Part shown: positions 1 through 11,167 of the stretch, one piece after another | Layout of the letters: each line of letters starts with the position of its first letter | Numbering within the stretch: position 1 is the first letter of the stretch | Origin: Macrophomina tecta | Lineage: Eukaryota; Ascomycota; Dothideomycetes; Botryosphaeriales; Botryosphaeriaceae | Length of the DNA: 64,000 nt | Assembly (NCBI GenBank): GCA_024180945.1 | Contig: JAKSGN010000002.1 | Coordinates: 2,480,001-2,544,000, forward strand | Reading direction: 5' to 3' | Position numbers and translations under genes: made by a program | The notes under the pieces: generated by a model | Seen by the model: the letters and a program-made list of their open reading frames with translations, nothing else | Database searches by the model: none | What the model was told of the DNA's origin: nothing

Positions 1-2
1 GC

Positions 3-155
3 ATAGGGGATACGGCGAAGGATCGGTGGAACTCGGAGGTAGAGAAGGCTGTGCGACGGATGCAGGAGACGGATTGGCGGGAGGTGGGGAGAGAGCTTGA
101 GGGTACGTTGTGGAGGCTTGTGGAGAGGGTGAGGAAGTCGGACGGGGACAAATGA
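3..155 (+). CDS. MICOS complex subunit MIC12-like, C-terminal end (partial)
   Basis: This is the last 50 codons of a gene that begins before the window, in the frame starting at base 3 and ending with TGA at 153-155. The peptide contains AKDRWNSEVEKAV followed by TDWREV and a basic, charged tail. That pattern (a WN-E-E-V helix, then TDW--V, then an amphipathic end) matches the C-terminus of fungal MIC12/AIM5 proteins as I know them. These are small inner-membrane proteins that link MICOS subunits at crista junctions. The N-terminal membrane segment is outside the window, so the call rests on the tail alone. It could also be another short mitochondrial protein with a similar helix. Confidence 0.55.
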   Translation: MGDTAKDRWNSEVEKAVRRMQETDWREVGRELEGTLWRLVERVRKSDGDK

Positions 156-528
156 ACGAGTAGAGGGCACAACTTGGAAGAAAGGAAATATGAGAAGGTG
201 TGATTTGCGGGGAAATATGGAAACTGCAAGGAAAATCGAAGATCGAGGAGTTAATGCTGATGATACCCTTTGTTCTTCGTAGGGCGTCTGGGTTATTTCG
301 GTTGGCGGACGGTCAGAATAGATGCTCCATGATCCAGTGCCTCCTCTACAGCCTGGTTCATGGACCAAGGGGATTTTCTCCACGCACTAAATGTCTTTAC
401 CTATAGAGAATAAACATTATTTGTCACTATACCGTGTACAATAGCCCATCTTCCCTCATGCTCGCTACCCGCTGTACGCTCCACTATTTCAAACACCTTA
501 ACAACTGGACCACTGCCACCACCCAAAG
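156..528. other. Intergenic, convergent 3' ends
   Basis: This stretch lies between the stop of the MIC12-like gene and the stop of the reductase gene on the other strand. It holds only the two 3' untranslated regions, and I see no coding sequence or repeat. Confidence 0.5.
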
Positions 529-1657
529 TTAGATGATCCCCGGAATCACCGCCTTCCTGTTCCCAACCTTGTCCGCCCCAAACTTCTCCACATACCACCT
601 CTTCCCCTGGATCGCCCTCGGCAACATGGTTGCGACCTCATTCAGCAAGAAACTCCTCGCCGGCGTGCATCCCCAGCCCCCGACCATCCAGAACCCCGCC
701 CACTCGATCCACTCGCACAAATAGTGCGCATACAGCACCCACCTGAACAACCCATTCTTCGGCAGCATATACACTTTGTCCACGCCCCCCAACGGCTTCC
801 CACTCGCCTCCGCCTCTTTCTTCTGGCGCCGCGCCGCTGCGCGCCGTATCTCGCGCAGATCGTCGTCGTGGTACATGTTAGCCAGCAGGCCCCACCCCCA
901 GATCACCAGGCCGATCTCCATGTAGTAGAGGTGGCCGGCCCAGTCGTGCGGCGTGCGCGGGCCGTGCCCGCCGAGCCAGCCGCCCAAGCAGACGCCGTTG
1001 GTGATCTGCCAGAGCGTGGCGAAGAGGTAGACGAGGGGGTGGATGGGGGACATGCTGGGGTTGAGGAAGAGCGGCGCGAGGATGGCGCGGTAGAGGTAGT
1101 GGACGGTCTTTTTTTTTTTTTTTTGTGCGTTGACGCCGCTTGGTTAGCACGCGACGGAAAGGGAATGCTTGGACTGGTGGAACGTACAAACATGCCTGCC
1201 ATCGTCCAGTTGCCCCAGGCGAGCGGCTCGGTGAGATTGAGCTCTTTCGGGAGCGTCCACATGACGTAGAGCAGCGTGATAAAGCCGGGGATCTCCATCG
1301 CGAACCAAGCCCATTTGCCAGGCAGGTTCCAGCGCGAGTCGGTGGAGGTCTTGCCTTGCGGGTACCAGTCGATGAACCATTGGATGGCGGTGAACTGTTG
1401 GCGCGTATCCGGTTAGCGTGTGCTTCGAAATGCAAGAGGTTGCTCTGAGGGGAGTGCGTAAAAAGCTTGGGTACATGCTGATCCGTGGTGGTGAGAGCGC
1501 TGCTGTGAGAACACGACAGGTCCCTCAAACGACGACGGTAGCTTTGAAAGGTACTATAAACTCTGTATTCACATACCACAGGAAACAACTGCCAGATGGA
1601 GTTGATGAGCTCCCAGTTCTCGCGGCTCGGGGGGAGCCAATTCTGTATGATTGCCAT
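529..1657 (-). CDS. Steroid 5-alpha-reductase-like membrane enzyme
   Basis: Three exons, read on the minus strand: 1657-1577, 1394-1188 and 1107-529, giving 288 residues. The protein belongs to the 3-oxo-5-alpha-steroid 4-dehydrogenase (SRD5A/DET2) family, which reduces a steroid or lipid enone with NADPH in the ER membrane. Support comes from several hydrophobic segments, the HYLYRA turn that opens exon 3, WAGHLYYMEIG in the middle, and the C-terminal block CEWIEWAGF ... RAIQGKRWYVEKFG, where family members carry the conserved RWY--KF that binds cofactor. The length is close to animal SRD5A1/2 (about 255-265). The substrate in fungi is not settled; an ergosterol-related or other lipid substrate is possible. 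Intron 2 is unusual: it has a good branch site (GCTAACC), but sixteen A residues stand directly before the acceptor AG. Confidence 0.85.
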
Positions 1658-2675
1658 GTTGCGTTGTTTCTGACGTGCGGTATTGAGTGTGAGGTCAACC
1701 ACGTGAAGGAGGAAAGCTGGGGCGACTTTGCGTTCAATTAACGACAATGATGACAGGTAAATGTGTTAATTCATCAAGCTTTGCACGACAGAGCGCTTTT
1801 CTGTATGGTTCGACCGACACCAGGGTTGTCAGGCAAATAAGCTCAAGCTCATGTCGTCACAACACGTCCGCATCGGTCGGTTGGCTTGACCGCCTTCTCC
1901 CGGATCTGCCCTGCGTGCGTGCATCCTCCCGCAAAGAGCCGGATCACACCCACGCGATATGCAAGCCCTCGCCGCTTCCCGTCACATAAACGGCCATTGT
2001 CTCCGTCAATTCTGCACTGGAGAGAGGTCGGTCGTCCTTCAACTTCGCATCTGCCTTTGAACATCGGATTTCATGTATATTATTACTATTACGTACGATC
2101 GCGCTTCTTGTTCCCCTCCCCCGCCACATCCTTTGCCCGGTGCCCAGTTAACTCCGCCGCCGCCCGCTTAAGCTTCCAAACAAACTCACCACCTACCGCC
2201 AATCACGCCTAGCTCTCTGATATTAAGACCGGTGCACTAATTGCACTTCACCTAACCCCATGCTGATATGGAAAAAGGAAAATATCGCCAGTGGTATATG
2301 ATGCAATAAAACACAAAAGACCAAGCCGAATCCCATTACCCTTGCCACCCGCCAATGTCCGCTTGCAAAGGAAAAGTAAAGAAAACTCGCAGCTGAAAGG
2401 TATCATGTGCCCTGAGATCCTCCTCTTGTAGGCCGGTATATTCCAAAGAGAGAGAGAAAAAGAGAAAAAAGAGGCGTTAGATGTATCCGATGCTATGCCA
2501 TGGTCATGCAGTCGTACCCTGCTAATGCCCGGTCCCCATGTGTCCCCTCTGAAGCCCTGATTCTTACCTCGAAAGGGGAGAAGAACGCTCCCCTTTCTCC
2601 TTGCGAAAAACTGCACCAAAAAAATCGAAGGCCGTTGAAAAGCCCGGGTATACGCGCTGAATATGCCCCCACTCT
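1658..2675. other. Intergenic, promoter side of the 5-alpha-reductase-like gene
   Basis: About 1 kb between the start of the reductase gene and the 3' end of the next minus-strand gene. It contains a pyrimidine-rich stretch around 2100-2200 and no convincing reading frame, RNA gene or repeat. Confidence 0.4.
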
Positions 2676-4185
2676 TCACATCAGCCCACCCAAAACCACT
2701 TTCCCTACACCTGCAACCTCCTGTTTCACTCCGGAACGACTCGCGTCTTCGAACTCCCGGACCACCCCCGCAACAATGATCTTCCTGATCTTGGTATCAG
2801 CCTTCATGAAGAGCTCGCCCACGCCAGGACTGCACGCTTCCGGGCCGTTCACCAGGCTCATGACCTTGGTATAGCAGTCTATCAGGGCATCACAGAGCGT
2901 GGAAAACGTCTCGAAGAAGTCCGGTTCGAAGGGTAGGTGAGGCGTCATTAGATGCGTGTATTCCTCGCCAGGCAGTAATTGGTCGTTGTGTTCTCCGCTC
3001 GGCACCATCATGGGCGCGCCGTTCGAGCCGTTGTCGCTAAACTCCATGAGGCCGATCTCGGTGGCCGAGCTCTGCCTCCGGCCCTTGGCCGCCCCGGACG
3101 CGGCGTGCGTCGCTCTCTTGAACATGCCGGCCACGCGGCCCCGGCTCAGACTGCTGGGCATGCTGCCGTCCGGCGGGTGGATCGACTGGTACGTCTCGAA
3201 TTCCATGAGCAGCGCGTTGAGGGCGCGGAGGTAGTCGCTGGCGCTGTTGGAATTGAGGTCGAGGATCGTGGGGAGCGAGAAGCCGAGGAGCAGGTAGTTG
3301 GTCGCGCGTTTCGAGAGATTCCGGGGAGAGAAGTACGGGAGCTTGTTGAGATCGGCTTTGCTGAAGAGCAGTGTGTTAAACCAATAGACTCTGCCGTCGT
3401 GTCTGCCGATAGTTGTGAGCGGTACGAAGCCAATGGTTTGCGGGGAGCACTCACGCTTTTCTTAGGTAGTCCAAGGTGGATATGCGTTTGGACGACATGT
3501 CATGGATATGTTGAAAGATGTGGTTTGGGTTGTGCCCGCCTGTAGCCGACGGGACCGAAGAGATGCTGGCGGGAGCGCCCAGCGGATTGGTGTTTTGGCC
3601 GAAGTTCAGGTTGGAATGCGCTGTGCCGGAGGGGCGCGATGCCCACAGCGGGTGCACTTGGCCAGCGCTGTTGGCCATGCCGGAAGACGATTTGGATTCC
3701 TCGTTAATCTTGGCTACTGCTGTTGCGTCGTGGGATTTCTGGCGACCGCGGACACTGAATGTGGCGAGGGAGAGGGAGTGCTTGGACGAGGCATTGGCAG
3801 CAAAGGTGGGTTTGTCGGGGGACAGGGTGGCCTGGGCCAGGGAAGAGGATAGAGGCTGCTCCTTGGCGGAATTGGAGGAGGAGGAGCGCAGGGAGGCGGA
3901 CCTGCGCAGGCTAGAGCCGAAGTCTGCGACGGAGGAGGCGAAGCTGTGCCGCGAGGAATGCGTTTTACGATGCGACGGCGAGCTGGTCGAAACGGGCTCT
4001 GACTCGTCGATAGGCGGGACGGGCGTCACCGATCTGGCGGGCTGGGGCGTGCTGCTGCGGGGAGGCAAGTCGGCGCTGTCCTTGTTGCGCGAGCGGTCCC
4101 GGCGGAAGAGGGAGGGCTTTCGCGGCAGGAACGAGTGCGAGGATGCGCCCGAGGTCGACGAGGGCGCGGTCGAGGAGGACACCAT
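2676..4185 (-). CDS. Conserved fungal protein of unknown function, Ser-rich N-terminus
   Basis: Two exons on the minus strand, 4185-3455 and 3402-2676, with a 52-nt intron (GTGAGT donor, CAG acceptor), giving 485 residues. The first 200 or so residues are Ser/Pro/Arg-rich and probably disordered, with many possible phosphosites. A well-ordered part begins near SKRISTLDYLRKA and runs across the splice junction (HDGRVYWFNTLLF). It contains RATNYLLLG, YQSIHPPDGSM, LLPGEEYTHL and a conserved-looking end, VREFEDASRSGVKQE. The helical C-terminal half and the evenly spaced conserved-looking blocks suggest a soluble signalling or trafficking protein, but I cannot name the family or give a function. 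It shares a 450-bp divergent promoter region with the cytidylyltransferase gene. Confidence 0.8.
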
Positions 4186-4635
4186 CAGGGGCCAGGGACG
4201 GGAGAGGCTGTGGTGAGAGTCGGCGCCTCACGTTTGGCTTAGGCGCGCTTCTCAACTACGCTGGGCTGGGCTGGGGCTAGGAGCGCGGCGTCCACGGCGG
4301 GCAAGCGGAGGTATGGGACATGTCTGGCAGGGCAGGGCAGCGCACACATCTGCTAATGAAAGACGCGCACGAAATTGCGCTGCTTGGAGCGCGCGACATG
4401 ATCGTCGAGGCATTGAGGGCTGGCGGACGTGCAAGACGGAGGCCCGCGCCCACCGAGTCATGCAGCTGAATGTGCCCGGCACTGGCCTGCCCTGGCCTAG
4501 TTTCACCCTGGCTGTCCCTGAGCGCCGCCCAGACATGCAACCCCGCGCTGCCCCTCGCCCTCTCGCCGCCATGAGCCTCGCCAACCAAGCTTCGTCCCCG
4601 GCCGCAAGCTCACCTCCGCCGTCACACGTCCCGCC
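4186..4635. other. Divergent promoter region
   Basis: 450 bp between two genes that start back to back. It is GC-rich with no clear TATA box. An ATG at 4571 opens a short 22-codon frame upstream of the cytidylyltransferase start. This could be an upstream ORF or part of an alternative first exon. Confidence 0.4.
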
Positions 4636-6225
4636 ATGAGCGTACGCCACCGGCCCCTTCATCACCCACGCTCTGCGCTGACCCCCCTAGGCCGAATACG
4701 TCCCCCAGCCCGGGCAATGGCCCGTCGACCCGCAGGACGACGTCCCCATTGCCGAGGACCGCATCTGGATTGACGGCTGCTTCGACTTCAGCCATCACGG
4801 TGCGCCCTCCCATCGCAGCCGTTGCGCGCGCTCTCAGTAACCCTCCATCCGCTCTAGGCCATGCCGGCGCCATGCTGCAGGCCCGCCAACTGGGCAAGGA
4901 ACTGCTCGTCGGCGTCCACTCGGACGAGGCCATCCTCGAGAACAAGGGGCCCACGGTCATGACGCTGGCCGAACGGTCAGTCCGAATCCCACCCTGCCGA
5001 CTGCCTCGGCTGACCTCGAGATCAGCACCGCTGCTGTGGATGCCTGTCGCTGGGCCACCAAGTCGATCCCCCACGCCCCGTACGTGACGTCGTTACCATG
5101 GATCTCGCACTATGGCTGCAAATATGTCGTACACGGCGATGATATTACATCCGATGCCTCGGGCGAGGACTGCTACCGGTTCGTGAAGGCTGCTGGGCGC
5201 TTCAAAATCGTGAAGCGTACGCCAGGCATTTCTACGACCGACCTGGTCGGACGTATGCTGTTGTGCACCAAAGGACATTTCATCAAGAACTTGGAGAAAG
5301 TGCTCGCTGGCGAGGAAGGAAGCGGAAGCGATGGGGAAAAGAAACGCGCGGGAGAGGAGCTGAAGCAAAGAATCACGGCCTACGCTTCGGACGCATCTGG
5401 CTTGGCACCCGGCAGCGAAGTCTGGGTTTGGCATGGAGATCAGGATAATGCTGCAGAACCCAGTGGAACCGATGGCACCGGAAAATGCACCAGAATGGTC
5501 GCGGGGACTGCGCCTCGTAAAGGCCAGCGTATTGTTTACGTCGATGGTGGTTTCGATCTCTTCTCATCTGGCCACATCGAGTTCTTGCGGCAGGTGGCCC
5601 TGCGCGAGGAGGAAGATGGCAAGAATCGCGGGTGGTACTCGCCCGAAGCCATTCAGCAACGCATCTCCGAGACTGGATCAGACTACGGGCCATACTATGT
5701 CGTCGCCGGTGTTCATGACGATGAGGTTATCAACCACTGGAAGGGAATCAACTACCCGATCATGAATATCTTCGAGCGCGGCTTGTGTGTCCTGCAGTGC
5801 AAGGTACGGACTAAATTCAGACGCGGAATGGCTTTCACTAACCGTGCGTCGAACAGTATATTCACGCCGTGGTCTTCTCCGCCCCGTTCACGCCTACAGC
5901 TGCCTTCCTGAACTCGCTGCCGTATGGAACGCCCCATGCAGTTTATCACGGGCCGACATCTTTCATGCCCTCTGTCGAAGATCCTTACGTGGACGCTAAG
6001 AAACTTGGGATCTACCACGAGGTGCCGGCGCACAACTTCCAGCATGTGAATGCTGGTGAGATTGTCCAACGCATCATGGCAAGCCGGGCCTTGTACGAAG
6101 AGCGGCAACGCAAGAAGGGAATAAAGGGAGCTGGAGAGGAGGCGATCAAGCTCAGGGAAGAAATGGAAAGAGAAGCCAATGCGAAAGCGGCGGAACGTGA
6201 GGCTGAGAGGCAGAAAAGATCATAG
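4636..6225 (+). CDS. ECT1: Ethanolamine-phosphate cytidylyltransferase
   Basis: Five exons: 4636-4641, 4691-4799, 4858-4975, 5026-5803 and 5857-6225, giving 459 residues. The enzyme makes CDP-ethanolamine from CTP and phosphoethanolamine, the controlling step of the Kennedy pathway to phosphatidylethanolamine. Two cytidylyltransferase folds are visible. The N-terminal one has GCFDFSHHGHAGAMLQA (the HxGH nucleotide site) and KRTPGISTTDLVGR (the R/STG-S/TT motif). The C-terminal one has YVDGGFDLFSSGHIEFL, again with a G-H pair. The short charged tail is a coiled-coil-like helix. Exon 1 codes only Met-Ser; I chose it because the splice into AEYVPQPGQW keeps frame and the next intron falls inside SHHG. 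A longer or different first exon starting at the 4571 ATG cannot be excluded. Confidence 0.93.
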
Positions 6226-6941
6226 AGCGTTGAATGATGGGAGCCGGCGTGGAGCAGGAAGAGGATGACGCAGGAGGCAAGGCTTCAACACGCCCAGATA
6301 TTGGGATCTGGTGACGGCTGAGTGGCAAGCCAAAAGTTCAACATAATAGCAAGCTGGTGCTTGTAGAAAAAGCAGAAGATGGCTGGTAGATAACGCTTTC
6401 TATATTCACAGCAAATTAAGCCGTCTGGTTCGTGGAGAATTGTGGCCGATGCCACGACGGTCCAGCCCAGTCTACTTACTACAAGATTCAGGATCTCCAA
6501 TATCTATGAGTCGATGTTAGAGAAAGACTCAGGATATAGGGCAGGTATGCCCGAGCTCTCAGATCCAGCTTGGGAACAAAATCCCGACTGCCGACATCGG
6601 AAAGGTCGGCCGGTCTTCTCACCGACGCAGCCGAAACGCGTCGCCCAGTCGCGCGCCTCCCCGCAGTTCGTCCGCAGCAGATGCCGCTCGCCGACGTCAC
6701 CCAGGTTTCGCCGCCACCCCGCGATCCACCAGACTGCCCCGGAGCGGTAATTGACGATGCGCCTGGTGGCTTGTGTCCCTTGGTGTAGCTGTCATGACGG
6801 AATCAATTTTCCGGCAGTTGGACAGGCTGGAGCTTGTTGCGGGTGCTTCTTAACCTTCAGGCTCCCGAGCTACAGCGGCCGAGGCTGAATTGATCTTTCA
6901 CACACCTCTTCATCATTTTATTTCCACTTGCAGTATTCAAC
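6226..6941. other. Intergenic, promoter of the FMN hydroxy-acid oxidase
   Basis: About 700 bp with no convincing coding region. In particular, no cytochrome b5 motif (HPGG) can be read that could be spliced onto the following oxidase. A CCGAGG hexamer lies at 6879-6884, about 60 bp before the start codon. Confidence 0.45.
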
Positions 6942-8403
6942 ATGGCCGACCCTAAGCAGCTACCCTACCGGATAGAGGACCTGGAGGCGCAGCTCAACAT
7001 TGTCCCATCGCATCCACCAGACGCCAAGCAAGGCTTCGTGAAGCCTCCACCAACAGCGACGCAGGAGCTGCAGTCGCATGAAAAACCGCCACTGGAGACC
7101 CTACTAAACTCCTACGACTTCGAGGCCGTAGCATCGCAGACGCTAGCGCAGAAGACGTGGGCCTTCTACTCGAGCGCCGCGACAGACGAGATCACGCGCG
7201 ACGCAAACAAGAGCAGCTTCGACCGGATATGGTGGCGGCCGCGCGTGCTGCGCAACGTCGCGAATGTGGACACGCGGACGCGCATTCTGGGGTCCGAGGT
7301 GCAGGTGCCATTGTTCGTCAGCCCGGCGGCGATGGCGAGACTGGTGCATCCGGAGGGCGAGAAGGCGTTGGCGGCTGCATGTGGCAGTAAGGGCGTGGCG
7401 CAAACGGTAAGCTCACTCAACCCTCGGTGGGTCATTTTAGGGGCAGCTCGGGGCTTCACTCAGCGAATATGACTTTCGGACTAACGTCGTGCGCCCCCAG
7501 ATCTCCACAAACGCCTCCTACCCTGTGGACCAAATACTACCCAACGCCCCGCCGAACCACCCCTTCTTCTTCCAGCTCTACGTCAACAAGGACCGTAGCG
7601 CGTCGGAGCGCCTTCTGGCCTCGCTGCCCAAGGGTATCAAGGCCATCTTCGTCACCGTCGACGCACCTGTCCCTGGCAAGCGCGAGGCCGACGAGCGCGT
7701 GCGCGCCGACGAGAGTCTCTCGGCGCCAATGACGGGCGCCAAGGCCCTCAATGACAAGAAGGGCGGCGGTCTCGGTCGCATCATGGGTTCCTACATTGAC
7801 GCAAGCCTGTCGTGGGAGGACCTCAGGTGGCTGCGTAGCGTGACGGATCTGCCCATCGTGCTCAAGGGCATCCAGGGCGCGGCAGACGCGCGGCTGGCGG
7901 CAGAGGCGGGCGTTCAGGGTATAGTCTTGAGTAACCATGGTGGTAGAAGTTTGGACACGGCGCCGCCCGCTGTCTTGGTGTTGCTCGAGCTTCAGAAGTG
8001 CGCACCCGAGGTGTTCGATAAGTTGGAGGTGTATGTGGATGGCGGAATCAGGCGTGGCACGGACATTTTGAAGTGCTTGTGCCTGGGTGCGACAGCGGTG
8101 GGGATGGCGCGGCATTTTCTGTACGCGCTAAATTATGGACGTGAGGGCGTCGAGCATTTCATTGACGGTGAGCCTTCCCTTACTACTACACTTCTCGAAG
8201 AGCGTTGCCGCTGACGAAATATAACAGTGATGCGTGACGAACTGGAGACATCGATGAAGCTGCTCGGAATCACTGATCTGAGCCAGGTGCACCCAGGCTT
8301 GGTAAATACCTTGGACGTCGACCATTTGATCCCCTCTACGGTTGATCACCCGTACGCGAAGTGGTCTCCGAAGTCCCGTGCTTTCCCGAAGGCGCGTCTT
8401 TAA
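6942..8403 (+). CDS. FMN alpha-hydroxy-acid oxidase, flavocytochrome b2-like without heme domain, PTS1 ARL
   Basis: Three exons (6942-7406, 7501-8167, 8228-8403) give 435 residues. The fold is the FMN-binding TIM barrel of L-lactate dehydrogenase (cytochrome b2), glycolate oxidase and relatives, which oxidise L-2-hydroxy acids to 2-keto acids. Visible motifs are TWAFYSSAATDE at the active-site Tyr, VSPAAMARL, QTISTNASYP, FFFQLYVNKDR, FVTVDAPVPGKRE, PIVLKGI with the flavin Lys, and IVLSNHGGRSLDT with the catalytic His/Arg, followed by YVDGGIRRGTDILK. The sequence is closest to flavocytochrome b2, yet the cytochrome b5-type heme domain that normally precedes this barrel is absent. The protein ends in Ala-Arg-Leu, an accepted PTS1 variant. 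I infer a peroxisomal, oxygen-using enzyme rather than a mitochondrial cytochrome c reductase. Confidence 0.88.
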
Positions 8404-10040
8404 TTTTCTCTCATGTAATTTGGAAACTTGGAGGGGACTCTTAAATGATTGTAAAAGATATAGAAGGCCTGGTTTGCGGGTAATGATGATAGAGAATAGA
8501 GTAATATGCTGGCAGCCGGTCCATCCTGGCTCTGCTGAGTGGATATGTTCCCTTGGGAAGTCACCGCTCTGACAAGCCCATTCTCTGGTACGCCCGAAGT
8601 CAACTGTAAGCCTTGCAGCAGATGAATGGTTCAGCTTTTAACCTTGGAAAGACACCCGGAGGCCTATGGGATATGCATCACATGTGAACAATGTAAGCTG
8701 TCGGCAATTTGGTCAGCCTGTTCCTGCTTCCCCACCATTCAATCATAATTGTCTTTGTCATGCTTCTTCAGCGATCAAGATGCCCACGCAGCATACTCCA
8801 AGAGCAGTGAGACCATTTTGGCTTTCCGCTTCTCCTCACTCCTTGGTTGACAAACTTTGCGCCAGCATTCGGTGAGCTCATCTCGAGCATCCAGATTCCA
8901 TAAAGGGCCTGTCAAGCAAACCACTCAACGTCAAATATATGAATAATACCCTCTAATATTGCTCTCTTCAGCTGTCCACCGGGAATTCTACAGCGCTGGT
9001 AGACGGAGGCAATGTCAAAGTACGAAAATACACAGTTGGAGCAGGCCTTGCAGGTTTCCTCTCCGCGCACGTTGTGGGTACGGCATCACTCGGCATCGGC
9101 TACGGAGCATTCAACCTTTTGCCTGAAACAGTAGTGCTCTAGCTTTCTTCGTGCTCGGCACGGCATAGAAACACGTGCATGCATTCCGTCTATTTCTCGA
9201 CATTGGATTTCGGGAGCTCACGAAAGCAGGGCGCAGCAAATGAGAATAGGCTTCGACACCGCCTGAGCTAAATTAATCAACGCCTACAGCCGCTAACCTA
9301 CGTCAAGACTAATGCGACTACGTAATTACTGGAAGAGGAATGGATGCCAAAACAACCGCCGTTGTCCATTCGCCCGTTCTCAACGGCCCTGACCTCCCCA
9401 ACTTTACGCCAATTTTTGATGAAACCTTCCAGCCGGCTGATTACGCCACTTGAACCTGCTCACAAGGCCGTTGAGAAAGAGGCCAAGCTACCACGCCATA
9501 GCCGAGCCCAGGCGTGCAACGTCAATCCCCAAGCCCTCCGCCCACAACATGACTGGTCCGCCAAGCTTTCTTCCCCCTCGGCGCGGACGCGTACGGACTA
9601 GGGAGTTTAATTATGTAAGAAACAACCCTCCACTCCCCGCAAACAGGCGTTGCGGATCATCCGCGAAGCCACGCTTGGCTCCTCTCCACATGGCATCATC
9701 GACTTCTTGACTGTCGTTTGTTCCTTGGGCGTCCCTGCTCCTCCAAGGCACGAAGAGACATCTTCTGACGACCGACCTCTAGCTAAGCCCCGCAGCGGTG
9801 ATGAACACGCAATTCCCGCCATGGTTCGCGAAATGCTGTGTTGGGCGTCAGTCGTCGTCGTTGTCGTCGTCGTCTTTGTTCTTGTCGTTCACAGGCCACC
9901 CATTCACAGCCTCGATCCGATTGTTTCACTTCGTGGAGACACGGAAAAATGGAGCCATTGAGAGCGCGGGAAACTCTGTCGTTGCTCTGTAGTGATGAGG
10001 TGATACCAGGAATAGAATCAAGAGGTGTTGCGTGCCAGGT
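8404..10040. other. Intergenic region with one possible small exon
   Basis: About 1.6 kb. Most of it shows nothing. The frame 8972-9142, preceded by a CTTCAG acceptor and ending in TAG, reads as 56 hydrophobic Gly/Val/Leu-rich residues (for example YTVGAGLAGFLSAHVVGTAS). It could be the last exon of a small membrane or secreted protein, but I found no first exon that fits. Confidence 0.25.
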
Positions 10041-10047
10041 ATATAAG
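10040..10047 (+). promoter_or_regulatory. TATA box of the secreted acidic protein gene
   Basis: TATATAAG, about 200 bp upstream of the ATG at 10241. A pyrimidine-rich 5' leader follows, as is common for strongly expressed fungal genes. Confidence 0.5.
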
Positions 10048-10240
10048 TGACTAGTCCATGGCCTCGAAGTGTTCCTCATCATCAAATCAATCAACTACAT
10101 ATCCTCAACACAAGCCTATCAGGAGCTAATCGGACTCAGTTTCACAAATCTCACACTTTGAATCTTTTTCTATACCTTTGATCTCTTTCTTTAACACCTC
10201 CTTTTTATTGCACGAGCGAGTAAGAAGAAACTACTCCACA

Positions 10241-11167
10241 ATGCGCTTCACCACTACCGCCAACATCCTCCTGGCCACCGCCCTCGTCCGCGGCGCTGCC
10301 ATCCCCGCTGGCCCCATCAACAATAACAACAAAGTCCCTCAGACCGGCGGCAACCCATTCGCCCCGGCCACCAACAACGACCCCTTCGATATCAGTCAAG
10401 GTCGTGGCCGCTTCGACGACAACGACGACTGGGACGACCGCTTCGAGAATGAGTTGTTCGACGACGTCGACGACCAGTTCGATGACCGCCGGCGCGCCTT
10501 CCGTATCAAGGTCCGCTCCACGCTCAAGCAGCGGGGCGACTTTGACGACGACTTCCACGACGAGGACGACGATGACGACAACTCCCCGGCCGCGATCGAA
10601 GCCGAGCTGCAGCGCGACCGCCTCGAGGACGAGGCCGACATTGCCGAGGACGCGCGCGAGCGTCAGGAGCTCGAGCGCTTGCGACAGGCGCAGGGCGTCG
10701 CGCCCGCGGACATCGCGGCCGAGCTGGAGCGCGAGAAGCTCGAGGACGACAGGGAGGCCGAGGAGAACCGGCTCGAGCGGGAGTGCAAGGAGCAGTGGTT
10801 GCAGTCGCTGCGGCAGGGACAGCCCGCCCAGAAGAAGCGCCGCGACGAGGACGACACGCCCGAGGAGTCGGCGAAGGAGCGCGAGGAGGATGCGCGCGAG
10901 GCCGCCAAGGATGCTGCGGAGGACGAGAAGGAGCGCGCGGAGGATGCGGAGGAGGCCCGGCTGAAGAGTGAGTTCCTCGGCCGTCTCCGTCAGGGCAACG
11001 CCGGTGCTCCTCAGGCAGCCAAGAAGGCGAAGGGCAAGCGCTTCAACCTTGGTGATGTGTTTGACGATGCAGGCGAGGCTATCAACAACGCTCACGACGA
11101 GGCCGGCGAGCGGGCGGACAAATTCGCTCAGCTGTTCTCCGGCAAGAAGGCGCGCCGTGGTTACTAG
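10241..11167 (+). CDS. Secreted, highly charged coiled-coil protein
   Basis: Single exon, 308 residues. The start at 10241 follows CACA and gives a good signal peptide (MRFTTTANILLATALVRG, then AAIPAG); a longer frame from 10178 would bury it. After a short Asn-rich stretch comes a very acidic section (Asp-rich, about residues 50-110). A long helical, heptad-like section follows, with repeated elements such as AAELEREKLEDDREAEEN and EREEDAREAAKDAAEDEK. The end turns basic (KKAKGKRF ... GKKARRGY). A KR site (KKR/R) between the acidic and helical blocks could be a processing point. I recognise no domain. It may be a cell-wall or extracellular structural protein or an effector-like protein; the function is unknown. 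Confidence 0.8.
   Translation: MRFTTTANILLATALVRGAAIPAGPINNNNKVPQTGGNPFAPATNNDPFDISQGRGRFDDNDDWDDRFENELFDDVDDQFDDRRRAFRIKVRSTLKQRGDFDDDFHDEDDDDDNSPAAIEAELQRDRLEDEADIAEDARERQELERLRQAQGVAPADIAAELEREKLEDDREAEENRLERECKEQWLQSLRQGQPAQKKRRDEDDTPEESAKEREEDAREAAKDAAEDEKERAEDAEEARLKSEFLGRLRQGNAGAPQAAKKAKGKRFNLGDVFDDAGEAINNAHDEAGERADKFAQLFSGKKARRGY

Noticed and set aside
10205..11095. 296-codon minus-strand frame opposite the acidic secreted protein
   Set aside because: Leu/Val-rich mirror of Glu/Asp/Lys codons in a GC-rich gene; the plus strand has the signal peptide and TATA box.
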